Shown piece after piece: positions 56,978-63,582 of a stretch of DNA of 64,000 nucleotides. The notes beneath the pieces were generated by a model. That model worked only from the letters and a program-made list of their open reading frames with translations, made no database searches and was not told the DNA's origin. How positions within the stretch are numbered: position 1 is the stretch's first letter; every line of letters begins with the position of its first letter. Position numbers and translations under genes: made by a program. Origin of the DNA: an uncultured Gemmatimonadota bacterium (GTDB taxonomy: Bacteria; Gemmatimonadota; Gemmatimonadetes; Gemmatimonadales; Gemmatimonadaceae); contig CADEFN010000011.1 of the NCBI GenBank assembly GCA_902826615.1, forward strand, positions 19,333 to 83,332. Direction: 5' to 3'.

Positions 56978-57564
56978 GGTTCCCGTCCCTTCGCCCACGC
57001 GGCCTCGGAGGCGGCGCGCGCCTCCGCCCCGGTGGCGGGCAGCGGCGCCCGGTAGGCCAGCAGCGCGCGATGCAGGTGGCACTCGTGGTGCTCGCAGGGC
57101 ACGTCATCGGCGCAGAACCCCTCGGTCGCGGCCTCGTCCCGGTCCCACCGTTCCACCTCGCGGAGCACCCGGTACTCCAGCGCGCTCCTCAGCGACTGGC
57201 GCTCCCACTGGGTGGGAGGAGCCGCCCGCATCTTCTCCCGAATGCGCTCCGGGTCGTGCTGCGCGCAGTACCCGTACTCCTCCTGAGGAGGCATCCCGTA
57301 CTCCACGTGGGAGGTGCGTTCTGCCCGGAACACCGTGGCTCGGCGCTCGCAGCGGTTGAAGCTGGTCCACCGCCCCTCCGAGCGGGCTACCGTCACGGCG
57401 CAGTGCGGGTAGTCGGGCTCGCTCGCCTTGCAGTTCAGGCAGGTGCGCCCGTGCGTTCCGGTCGGGATCCGCGAGCCCGTGGCGTCCTGCTTGCGAGTCG
57501 GTCCGTCGTGCACCCAGTTGTGCTTCCCGCTGGAAAAGGCGGGGCAGCGCTTCGGCGTCGCCAT
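56974..57564 (-). CDS. Cys/His-rich protein, 196 aa
   Basis: ATG at 57564 follows GAGGAAGGACGA. CLNC near residue 42, CAVT, CERR, CAQHD near 100 and CADDVPCEHHECHLH near 150 suggest at least two zinc sites. The rest is helical and charged. The stop overlaps the methyltransferase start. No family recognised. Confidence 0.8.
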   Translation of the reverse strand: MATPKRCPAFSSGKHNWVHDGPTRKQDATGSRIPTGTHGRTCLNCKASEPDYPHCAVTVARSEGRWTSFNRCERRATVFRAERTSHVEYGMPPQEEYGYCAQHDPERIREKMRAAPPTQWERQSLRSALEYRVLREVERWDRDEAATEGFCADDVPCEHHECHLHRALLAYRAPLPATGAEARAASEAAWAKGREP

Positions 57565-57589
57565 CGGTTCGTCCTTCCTCGACGCGCGC

Positions 57590-58027
57590 TTACTTCGCGC
57601 CCACCTCTAGCGTGGCTAGTGCCACGTAGCGGGTCAGCGCAGGCATCAGGTGCGGTGGGATGGCCTCGTGAACCGCCAGTTGTGTTTGGGACACGGCCAG
57701 AATCAGGTCACTGCCGTTCTCCACGTCCACGGCGTGGCCCTCCACACGATCCGCGGCTACCCGCAGCACGCGGGCGATCTCGCGGATTCGCGCGATCCCC
57801 TCCGCCCTGACCCGCGCTCGGCGCTCCTCCCGCGTGGTAAACGGCGCCAGCTTCTGATGTCGGGACTCGTCCTCCAGCAGCATGGCCTCGGCGAACTCGA
57901 TCCCGTGCTCGTCCACCTCGCGCGTAATCTCACGGTCGCAGATGCACCGCACCCCGACCATCTCCAGCACCCCAGTCACCGACCGGCGCTCGATCGTGTG
58001 GGTGCGCTCGTGCTTTTGCTCAGTCAT
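57590..58027 (-). CDS. hypothetical protein, 145 aa
   Basis: ATG at 58027 follows GGAAGGACGA. A short Cys pair (CICD) is followed by an acidic helix and a basic segment (REERRARVRAEGIARIREIAR). First gene of the minus-strand operon controlled by promoter module 5. Function unknown. Confidence 0.8.
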   Translation of the reverse strand: MTEQKHERTHTIERRSVTGVLEMVGVRCICDREITREVDEHGIEFAEAMLLEDESRHQKLAPFTTREERRARVRAEGIARIREIARVLRVAADRVEGHAVDVENGSDLILAVSQTQLAVHEAIPPHLMPALTRYVALATLEVGAK

Positions 58028-58128
58028 CGGTTCGTCCTTCCTGTGGGGTGGGGGCTCCGCGTCCCGGGCGGCTTAGCGACCGTAGTCGTCGCGTCCTAAC
58101 CCTTCGGGCGGAGGCCCCTGCCCCCTGC

Positions 58129-58194
58129 GTGGCCTCACCGCCACAACCCCAGACTAGCATGCTCACGCGGCGCGTCAACATGACAAGTTGGCAG
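58129..58194 (-). promoter_or_regulatory. operator, promoter and leader stem-loop (module 5)
   Basis: On the minus strand: CTGCCAACTTGTCATG (58194-58179), directly followed by TTGACG (58178-58173), 16 bases, TAGTCT (58156-58151), and a stem GTGGC/GCCAC around GGTGAG (58144-58129). The stem differs from module 1 by a compensated pair. The leader to ATG 58027 is about 100 bases long, longer than at other sites. Confidence 0.72.
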
Positions 58195-58270
58195 ACGTTT
58201 GTTGCGGCTACCCTGCCCCTCGCGCTACCGTCCGCAACCGGCGGGACTCCCCCGGAAGGACGACGACCCC

Positions 58271-58702
58271 TTGTCAGGACCGCACCCCTTCATCCGGCTC
58301 TGGGACCGGATCGCCACGCTCGACGTGCACCCCCACGCCAAGTCCGTCCTCTGGTCCCTTGTGCGTCACGGGGACTGGGGGGACGGCAGCAAGTGCCGCC
58401 CGGCGGTCGCCCGGCTCGCCGCCGAGACGGGCCTGTCGCGGCGGCAGGTACAGTACGTGCTCCGCTGGCTCACCTGCACGCTCGCCGACGCCGCCGAGGG
58501 TCGCTGCCAACTCGCGGGATGCCACCACTACGGCCTCCTGACGCTGGTCAGCGCCGAGCAGGGCGCCCCCCGGGTGTACGCCATCGATCTCACCGAGAAG
58601 GCCGGTCAGCCGCTGCTCCCGGAGGCGTGGCCCCTGCGAGAGCAGGAGCGCGAGGTCGAGGTGGACGTGTACCGGCGGGTCGTCCGACGGTCGTGGCCCT
58701 GA
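58271..58702 (+). CDS. HTH protein of the phage replication type, 143 aa
   Basis: TTG at 58271 lies after GGAAGGACGAC. The N-terminal part reads FIRLWDRIATLDVHPHAKSV, then a helix-turn-helix (CRPAVARLAAETGLSRRQVQ) and a long second helix (YVLRWLTCTLADAAEG). This matches small DnaD-like or HTH_36 proteins that begin phage replication genes. The minus-strand promoter of module 5 lies immediately upstream, so the two operons are divergent. Confidence 0.75.
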   Translation: MSGPHPFIRLWDRIATLDVHPHAKSVLWSLVRHGDWGDGSKCRPAVARLAAETGLSRRQVQYVLRWLTCTLADAAEGRCQLAGCHHYGLLTLVSAEQGAPRVYAIDLTEKAGQPLLPEAWPLREQEREVEVDVYRRVVRRSWP

Positions 58703-58714
58703 CAGTTCGTCATG

Positions 58715-58803
58715 CTGCCAGATTGGCAGGCCGGATCGCCCTCAGGTGGGTTGACGCGCTGCGCGCGCTCCGGTAGTCTCCGGGTGTGGGGCGGTGAGGC
58801 CCC
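58715..58803 (+). promoter_or_regulatory. operator, promoter and leader stem-loop (module 4)
   Basis: CTGCCAGATTGGCAG (58715-58729, perfect palindrome), TTGACG (58751-58756), 17 bases, TAGTCT (58774-58779), leader stem GGGGC/GCCCC around GGTGAG (58788-58803). GGAAGGACGA precedes ATG 58827. Confidence 0.75.
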
Positions 58804-58826
58804 CGGCACCGGAAGGACGAACCAGA

Positions 58827-59165
58827 ATGACCACTGACACCCAGACCGCCGCGACCAGCCCCGCCATCCGCGAGATGGGTGAGGGCCACGTGAAGCGCCT
58901 GAGCGCGTGGACCCGCCGCGCCGACCGCTGGGATGCCGCCTGCGACGCGCTGACCGCCGACCGCGACAACCCCGTGGTGCTGGCGGCGTGGATGAAGGCG
59001 CAGCGCTCGATGCCGAGCAAGAACAGCAAGTACCGCGCGTACGCCGACGCCGACTGGCTGGTGCGCTACCTCCCGCTGGACATGCCGCGCCCCGAGACGC
59101 GCGACGACCTGAAGGCGATCGAGCGAGCGGCCCGCGCGAAGCTGGGGATGCGACCCGCCCGCTAG
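58827..59165 (+). CDS. hypothetical protein, 112 aa
   Basis: ATG at 58827 follows GGAAGGACGA, driven by module 4. The protein is helical and basic (HVKRLSAWTRRADRWDAACD, AIERAARAKLGMRPAR). No family recognised; probable early gene. Confidence 0.82.
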   Translation: MTTDTQTAATSPAIREMGEGHVKRLSAWTRRADRWDAACDALTADRDNPVVLAAWMKAQRSMPSKNSKYRAYADADWLVRYLPLDMPRPETRDDLKAIERAARAKLGMRPAR

Positions 59166-59172
59166 GAGGCGC

Positions 59173-59222
59173 GGCGCACCGAGCCTCCCGGGGACCGCAG
59201 ACTCCGGGGGGCTCGGTGCGCC
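59173..59222 (+). terminator. long hairpin between genes, possible attenuator
   Basis: GGCGCACCGAGCC (59173-59185) pairs with GGCTCGGTGCGCC (59210-59222), with further CCCGG/CCGGGG pairing inside. It lies between the 58827 gene and the DUF932 gene, within one operon. It has no T tract, so it may be an attenuator or RNA-processing site. Confidence 0.55.
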
Positions 59223-59257
59223 GGGTGGTCCGAGCGCACATTCGGAAGGACGAACCG

Positions 59258-60235
59258 ATGTCAGCAGAGATCTCAGAAGTGGACACGATGGCGTACGCGG
59301 TCGCAGGAGGGGTGCCATGGCATGGCCTCGGCACCCCCGTGGGTGACTGCACGACCTCGCAGGAGATGCGCAAGGCCGCGGGGCTCGACTGGGAGGTGGA
59401 GGAACTGCCCCTCTGGGCGTACCCGGAGGATGCCCCCGCCGTGCCGGTCCATACGCACAAGGTGACGGCGCGGAGCACCGACCGCGCGATCCTCGGGGTG
59501 GTCACGAAGGACTACCGGGTGCTCCAGAACGCCGAGGTGTTCGACTGGCTCGACAGCGTGTTCGCCGACGGCCTGCTGGTCTACGAGACGGCGGGGAGCC
59601 TGAAAGGCGGGCGGATCGTCTGGGCGCTGGCCCGCTTCCCCGAGGACGTGGAGATCGCCGGGGACCTCCACCGCAACTACCTGATGCTGACGAGCGGCCA
59701 CGACGGCGCCCACGCGGTGTTCCCCCGCGCGGTGAACACCCGCGTGGTGTGCTGGAACACCCGGGGCGAAGCGCTCGCGGAGAACGACGGGCACCGCTTC
59801 CGCTTCCTGCACACGCGCGGCCTCGACGACAAGCTCTCCATGGCGCGCGAGGCGTTCTCGATGACGAGCGCGGCGCACCAGCGCATGAAGGCCTATCTGG
59901 AGCGCGCGGCGCTGACGCCGCTGACCGAGCGCCAGTACGACCGAGTGGTCGAAGAGGTGTTCGGGAAGCCCGAGGACAACATGGGCAAGATCGTGGCGGG
60001 CAAGTTCGACCGGTTCCGCGCGATCGCGGGGGCCGAGTTCTCCCGGCAGGGGATGACGGGCTACTCGCTGATTCAGGCCCTGACCGGCTACGCCGACCAC
60101 GTGCGGAGCGGCGTGGTGAGCGACGACTGGACGATCGCCCGGCGCGAGCGGCGTATGGAGGCGCTGACCATCGGGACGGGCGCGCAGTGGAAGGCGCGCG
60201 CCGAGGCGGTGGTGAGGGAGGTGCTGAGCATCTAA
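59258..60235 (+). CDS. DUF932 phage/plasmid-like protein, 325 aa
   Basis: ATG at 59258 follows GGAAGGACGA. GGVPWHGLGTPV at the N-terminus, VTKDYRVLQNAEVFDWLDSV near residue 83 and ALTGYADH late in the protein match the phage/plasmid DUF932 family (TIGR03299 type). The family is common in actinophages and plasmids; its biochemical role is unclear. It lies in the early, co-regulated set. Confidence 0.88.
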   Translation: MSAEISEVDTMAYAVAGGVPWHGLGTPVGDCTTSQEMRKAAGLDWEVEELPLWAYPEDAPAVPVHTHKVTARSTDRAILGVVTKDYRVLQNAEVFDWLDSVFADGLLVYETAGSLKGGRIVWALARFPEDVEIAGDLHRNYLMLTSGHDGAHAVFPRAVNTRVVCWNTRGEALAENDGHRFRFLHTRGLDDKLSMAREAFSMTSAAHQRMKAYLERAALTPLTERQYDRVVEEVFGKPEDNMGKIVAGKFDRFRAIAGAEFSRQGMTGYSLIQALTGYADHVRSGVVSDDWTIARRERRMEALTIGTGAQWKARAEAVVREVLSI

Positions 60236-60241
60236 GCGCAC

Positions 60242-60275
60242 GCGGAGGGGGTGGAGTGCGATACGCCCCCTCCGC
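60242..60275 (+). terminator. GC hairpin after the DUF932 gene
   Basis: GCGGAGGGGG (60242-60251) pairs perfectly with CCCCCTCCGC (60266-60275) around a 14-base loop, 6 bases after the stop. It may be a weak terminator. Confidence 0.55.
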
Positions 60276-60303
60276 ACACCCCCTGATTCGAGAAGGAGAT
60301 CGA

Positions 60304-60585
60304 GTGCTCATCGAACTGACGAACGTGAACGGGACCCCCATCACGATGGACGCGGGGAAGTTCCTGATGGTGCTGCCATTCTTCGCCACCCCCGCGCAGG
60401 AGGCGTGGTCGACGGCCCGGACGATGATCGTGCTGGATGTGCCGCCCATCCCGCAGGGCGGGACGGGCGTCGCCTGCCGCGAGCCCGTCCGGGAGAACTA
60501 CGAGACGGTTGTGGAACTGTGGCGAGCGGCGCTCGCGGGGCCACCGGTCCTCACGTCCGCGTGGCTGGAGCGTAACCGCGAGTGA
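60304..60585 (+). CDS. hypothetical protein, 93 aa
   Basis: GTG at 60304 follows AGAAGGAG. Beta-rich N-terminal half (LIELTNVNGTPITMDAGKFL) with a hydrophobic part and a helical end. The stop overlaps the next GTG. No family recognised. Confidence 0.78.
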   Translation: MLIELTNVNGTPITMDAGKFLMVLPFFATPAQEAWSTARTMIVLDVPPIPQGGTGVACREPVRENYETVVELWRAALAGPPVLTSAWLERNRE

Positions 60586-60701
60586 GCGTGCAGCCTGATC
60601 GCTACGACCCCCACCACTGGGGGAGCAACGAGATGGTCGCGGTGCCCACGTTCTGGATGCGCCTAGAGGGCCTGCTGCTCCGCCTGCTGCGCCCCCGCTA
60701 G
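60582..60701 (+). CDS. very small protein, 39 aa
   Basis: GTG at 60582 overlaps the previous stop. Ends in FWMRLEGLLLRLLRPR, an amphipathic helix. Its last 39 bases overlap the convergent RusA gene, so existence is moderately supported only. Confidence 0.5.
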   Translation: MSVQPDRYDPHHWGSNEMVAVPTFWMRLEGLLLRLLRPR

Positions 60702-61133
60702 AGCGTCGACCACCGGCTCGACCGTGATGCGGACGCCCGGCCACGGCAGGGCGTCCGTGCTCCCCGCCCACCGCTTCCGCGTCTGCGAATCGACCACCTG
60801 CCCGTCGTCATCCCAGACGACCCCGGTGAGCGCGTCCCGGATGGCCCGGTCGAGCTTGTCGAGGTCGGGGTAGCCCGCCGGGTAGGGGTCACGGCGGCTC
60901 TTCGGGCGGTGGAGCGCGAACGTAGCGTAGACGCGGACCGGCCCCTTGATGGGCAGCGCGCTCTCCATCGCCTCCAGCGCGGAGCGGCGAACCGCCTTGC
61001 GCCAGTCGCGCAGCGCGTTTGCGTTGGAGGGGCGCATGATGGGGCGCCCGTTTTTTGGCGACCTGAACGCGACCATCGAGCCCTGCGGCGTTGGGTCCCC
61101 GCGCACAAAGAACGTCAGGCGCTCCACGGTCAC
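60663..61133 (-). CDS. rusA: RusA-like Holliday junction resolvase, 156 aa
   Basis: GTG at 61133 overlaps the upstream stop. GDPTPQGSMVAFR at the N-terminus, RPKSRRDPYPAGYPDLDKLDRAIRDAL and VVWDDDGQVVD are the family motifs, including the acidic cluster that binds the catalytic metal (D-L-D-K and D-D-D). RusA cleaves four-way junctions during phage recombination. Its neighbours are a small zinc protein and a RecT-like protein, so this is a recombination module. Confidence 0.9.
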   Translation of the reverse strand: MTVERLTFFVRGDPTPQGSMVAFRSPKNGRPIMRPSNANALRDWRKAVRRSALEAMESALPIKGPVRVYATFALHRPKSRRDPYPAGYPDLDKLDRAIRDALTGVVWDDDGQVVDSQTRKRWAGSTDALPWPGVRITVEPVVDALAGAQQAEQQAL

Positions 61134-61360
61134 CGGCTCCGTCCCTCCGGCCACTGCCAGCGGGGGGTGACGGTGAGGACGCCGTACCCGTGGCACGCAC
61201 CGCAGATCCCCCGCCCCACCGTGCCCCGCCCGGCGCACCCGCCGCAGAGGTCGCCGTCACTGAGCGCTCCCTGAGGGACCGCGCATGTGCACCCCCGCAC
61301 GAGGCAGGGGACGAGTGCGATCGCGGGGATCGTCCTACTCGGGCGAGTCTCCGTCGTCAC
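61130..61360 (-). CDS. DnaJ-type zinc-finger protein, 76 aa
   Basis: GTG at 61360 lies inside the end of the RecT-like gene. CGGCAGRGTVGRGICGACHG is a CxxCxGxG repeat pair as in the DnaJ zinc domain. Two further cysteines (CTCA) near the N-terminus. Probably a small accessory protein of the recombination module. Confidence 0.75.
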   Translation of the reverse strand: MTTETRPSRTIPAIALVPCLVRGCTCAVPQGALSDGDLCGGCAGRGTVGRGICGACHGYGVLTVTPRWQWPEGRSR

Positions 61361-62489
61361 CGCTCACCTCCTCCGGGGCCTCCTCGGTCGGAGCGTCCGC
61401 GGGGGCGGGCTCCTCGGGGATCTCCTCGGTGGCGCCGTCCTCCGGGAATGGCTCAGCCGTCGCCAGCGCGAGCGCGTCGTCGTGTCCCATCCCCTCGGTG
61501 ACGTGATCGGTGTAGATCGCCATCTGCTCCGGGGTGAGCGCTTCGAGGTCCGCCGCCGGGTCGGACGGCTGGAGGTGGCGGAGGATGAGGCGCGCCGCGC
61601 CCTGCAACTGCTCCTCGGAGGGGAACTGGTCGGCGATCGCCTTCACGTTCGGGACGTTGAGGATGCTCGCGACGATCTTGCCGTCCACCGTGACGTTGAG
61701 GCGCTTGCCCGTGTTCTGTGCCCACGTCATGAGGTTGCCCACGTTGCGGATCGCCTCGATTCCCTCAGCGGCGCCAGAACGCGCCTCTGCCCCCGTGGCC
61801 GCCTCCGCCGGGGCGTCGGTGCTGGCGCGGCGCTGCGTGGACCGTGGCGGGCGCGACGCGGCGCGAGGTGGCGCCTGTGGGGCGACGAGAGAGACATCGA
61901 CGATGCCGCCCTCCGCGTCCACCGCGTCGTCGTCGAGCAGTTCGGAGGGGTCGTAGACCCGGCCCCCGAACGCGTCCGGGCAGTGCCAGCCGATCCCGTT
62001 CGTCATCGCGCGGGCGAACAGCATGTTCCGGGGGTACTTCTGCCAGTTGGCGCCCCGGAGGAGGCCTGCGCGGTCCGCGTCGGCCAGCGTGAACTCGGAC
62101 GTGCCGATCTCCGCCCGGTTCTGGCCGCGGATACGGTAGAAGCGGATCAGGCAGCGCTCATCGGAGAGTTCCGCCACCTCGTAGTCGTAGGCGCCGGAGC
62201 GGCGGAGCGCGGCGGCCTGTAGGTGGGCGGAGAGGGAGGGCTTGCCCTCGATGATGTGCACGCCCGCCATGGACTGCACGATGTCGAACCCGTACTCCAT
62301 GCCCGCCATGATCTTCACGGCGGCGGCGGCCTCCGTCTGGGCGTCCTTGAAGAACCCGGAGGCGGCCATGAGTTGTCCCCAGCTTCGGATAGAAGCGAGG
62401 GGCAACCCTTTGGCAAGCTGGGGGTGCGCCGGGCTCCCCGTCGTGGTGGTAACGGCGCGCGTCGTGCTAGTCTCGCGATCAGCGGTCAC
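61335..62489 (-). CDS. RecT-like single-strand annealing protein, 384 aa
   Basis: GTG at 62489 follows GGAAGGACGACAACC. The central region has the RecT family pattern: FFKDAQTEAAAAVKIMAGME, GFDIVQSMAGVHIIEGKPSL, LQAAALRRSGAYDYEV, then LADADRAGLLRGANWQKYPR and MLFARAMTNGIGWHCPDAFG. RecT proteins anneal complementary strands in phage recombination, with an exonuclease partner. None is recognised in the window; RusA is downstream. The C-terminal 150 residues are acidic and disordered, as in single-strand DNA handling proteins. Confidence 0.85.
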   Translation of the reverse strand: MTADRETSTTRAVTTTTGSPAHPQLAKGLPLASIRSWGQLMAASGFFKDAQTEAAAAVKIMAGMEYGFDIVQSMAGVHIIEGKPSLSAHLQAAALRRSGAYDYEVAELSDERCLIRFYRIRGQNRAEIGTSEFTLADADRAGLLRGANWQKYPRNMLFARAMTNGIGWHCPDAFGGRVYDPSELLDDDAVDAEGGIVDVSLVAPQAPPRAASRPPRSTQRRASTDAPAEAATGAEARSGAAEGIEAIRNVGNLMTWAQNTGKRLNVTVDGKIVASILNVPNVKAIADQFPSEEQLQGAARLILRHLQPSDPAADLEALTPEQMAIYTDHVTEGMGHDDALALATAEPFPEDGATEEIPEEPAPADAPTEEAPEEVSGDDGDSPE

Positions 62490-62829
62490 GGTTGTCGTCC
62501 TTCCAGTGGCCGCTCTGGCCCCCCCTCTCACTAAGGGGGGGCTTCTTTGTGCGGCGCGCACAGGCTACACCCCTCCCGCACGCCTGTGCTACTGCTGTCA
62601 GATTGTCATGGTCGCAGGGGGCGCAGGCTCTGCGCCTAGGGGGCGCAGGCTCTGCGCCCGATCAGGATCTAGATCAGGATCCTATAGAGGGATCTCCCGG
62701 TTATGTATGCGGATCAGATCGGATCGGGCGCAGGGTCTGCGCCCCCTGCGACGTGTCCTGCACCCCCTTGCGGACCGCGGGGCGACTGGGGTAGCCTCGC
62801 GCGGCCCAAGGATGGAAGGACGACAACTG
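62490..62829. other. gene-free regulatory region with operator, divergent promoters, iterons and hairpins; possible origin
   Basis: The only gap over 300 bases. From left: a leader hairpin for the RecT gene on the minus strand (CCCCCCC/GGGGGGG, 62519-62541, loop TTAGTGAGA). Minus -10 TAGCCT (62567-62562). Operator-like CTGTCAGATTGTCATG (62595-62610). Three hairpins GGCGCAG(G/C)nnCTGCGCC (62620, 62642, 62727). Direct repeats GATCAGGATC (62660, 62672) and more GATC sites in a relatively A+T-rich core (62680-62725). Last, a plus promoter TTGCGG-N18-TAGCCT (62768-62797). Iterons, hairpins and an A+T-rich core beside recombination genes suggest a replication origin. Confidence 0.55.
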
Positions 62830-63123
62830 GTGGCTACGGCGCAGGTTTTGATTGAGCTAGAGGACGAGCGCGAGCGTCAGAAGAGCACGCTCGGCTACGA
62901 CGACGAGCACGATTCCTCGCACTCCGTGCTCGAATGGGGCGGGATCCTTGCCCTCTACACGGGGCGGGCGATCCACGAGGGTGAGCGGAACAAGGACGTT
63001 TCGCTCTACCGGCTCCGGCTCTTACAGGTGGCGGCGGTCGCGGTCGCGGCGGTGGAAAGCCTCGACCGCGCGGTCAACGCTGCGTCCCCGTCGGACGACG
63101 TAGACAGCGCACTCGACCGGTAG
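62830..63123 (+). CDS. hypothetical protein, 97 aa
   Basis: GTG at 62830 follows GGAAGGACGA, after the plus promoter. Helical with an acidic start (LIELEDERERQKSTLGYDDEH) and an Ala/Val-rich helix (LRLLQVAAVAVAAVESLDRA). It resembles small phage proteins of unknown function. Confidence 0.8.
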   Translation: MATAQVLIELEDERERQKSTLGYDDEHDSSHSVLEWGGILALYTGRAIHEGERNKDVSLYRLRLLQVAAVAVAAVESLDRAVNAASPSDDVDSALDR

Positions 63124-63125
63124 GG

Positions 63126-63389
63126 GTGCCGCTCTTCCCGGTGGGGAGCGTGGTCACCGACAGCCGGACGAACGAGAGGGCAACCGTCCGGCACGTGGCG
63201 CGCATCCCCGAACAACGCGACCTGTTCGGTGGAGTTCTACCCGCACATGACCGCTACGTACTCGAATACGATGACGGCACTTACGCCAACGACCGTGCCG
63301 AGGGCGACCTTGCGCCCATCGAGACTCCTGCTCTGGATGCGCAGCCCTCTGACGGCGGACGAGATGAACTCATCCCGCCGGGGCTTTGA
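63126..63389 (+). CDS. hypothetical protein, 87 aa
   Basis: GTG at 63126, 2 bases after the previous TAG. Beta-rich and acidic (VGSVVTDSRTNERATVRHV, YVLEYDDGTYAND), with a tail typical of small SH3-like regulatory proteins. Overlaps the next gene by 26 bases. Confidence 0.78.
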   Translation: MPLFPVGSVVTDSRTNERATVRHVARIPEQRDLFGGVLPAHDRYVLEYDDGTYANDRAEGDLAPIETPALDAQPSDGGRDELIPPGL

Positions 63390-63582
63390 GGCGCCGCTGC
63401 GCACGCTCGACTCCGCGCGGCGGATCGCCGCCGTGCTCGATTCCGCGACCAGCCCCCTGCTCACCGAGAGCATCGCCAACCGGGCGGCGGTCGGTATCGA
63501 CATGGCTACGGTGCTCCTCACCGAGTTGCAGCAGCGTAAATATGTCAAGCGAATCGATGACTGCTGGGTGGCTGTCCGGTGA
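63364..63582 (+). CDS. small winged-helix-like protein, 72 aa
   Basis: ATG at 63364 lies in the end of the previous gene. Helices (TLDSARRIAAVLDSA, IANRAAVGIDMATVLLTELQ) and a basic end (RKYVKRIDDCWVAVR) suggest a winged-helix fold. The stop overlaps the next GTG. Function unknown. Confidence 0.7.
   Translation: MNSSRRGFEAPLRTLDSARRIAAVLDSATSPLLTESIANRAAVGIDMATVLLTELQQRKYVKRIDDCWVAVR

Noticed and set aside
55985..57082. 365-codon version of the methyltransferase starting at 57082
   Set aside because: The extra N-terminal residues are shadow of the upstream zinc protein; GTG 56977 overlaps its stop in the usual way.
62466..62475. TAGTCT at the start of the RecT-like gene
   Set aside because: It lies on the plus strand inside the minus-strand gene, with no -35 or downstream leader.
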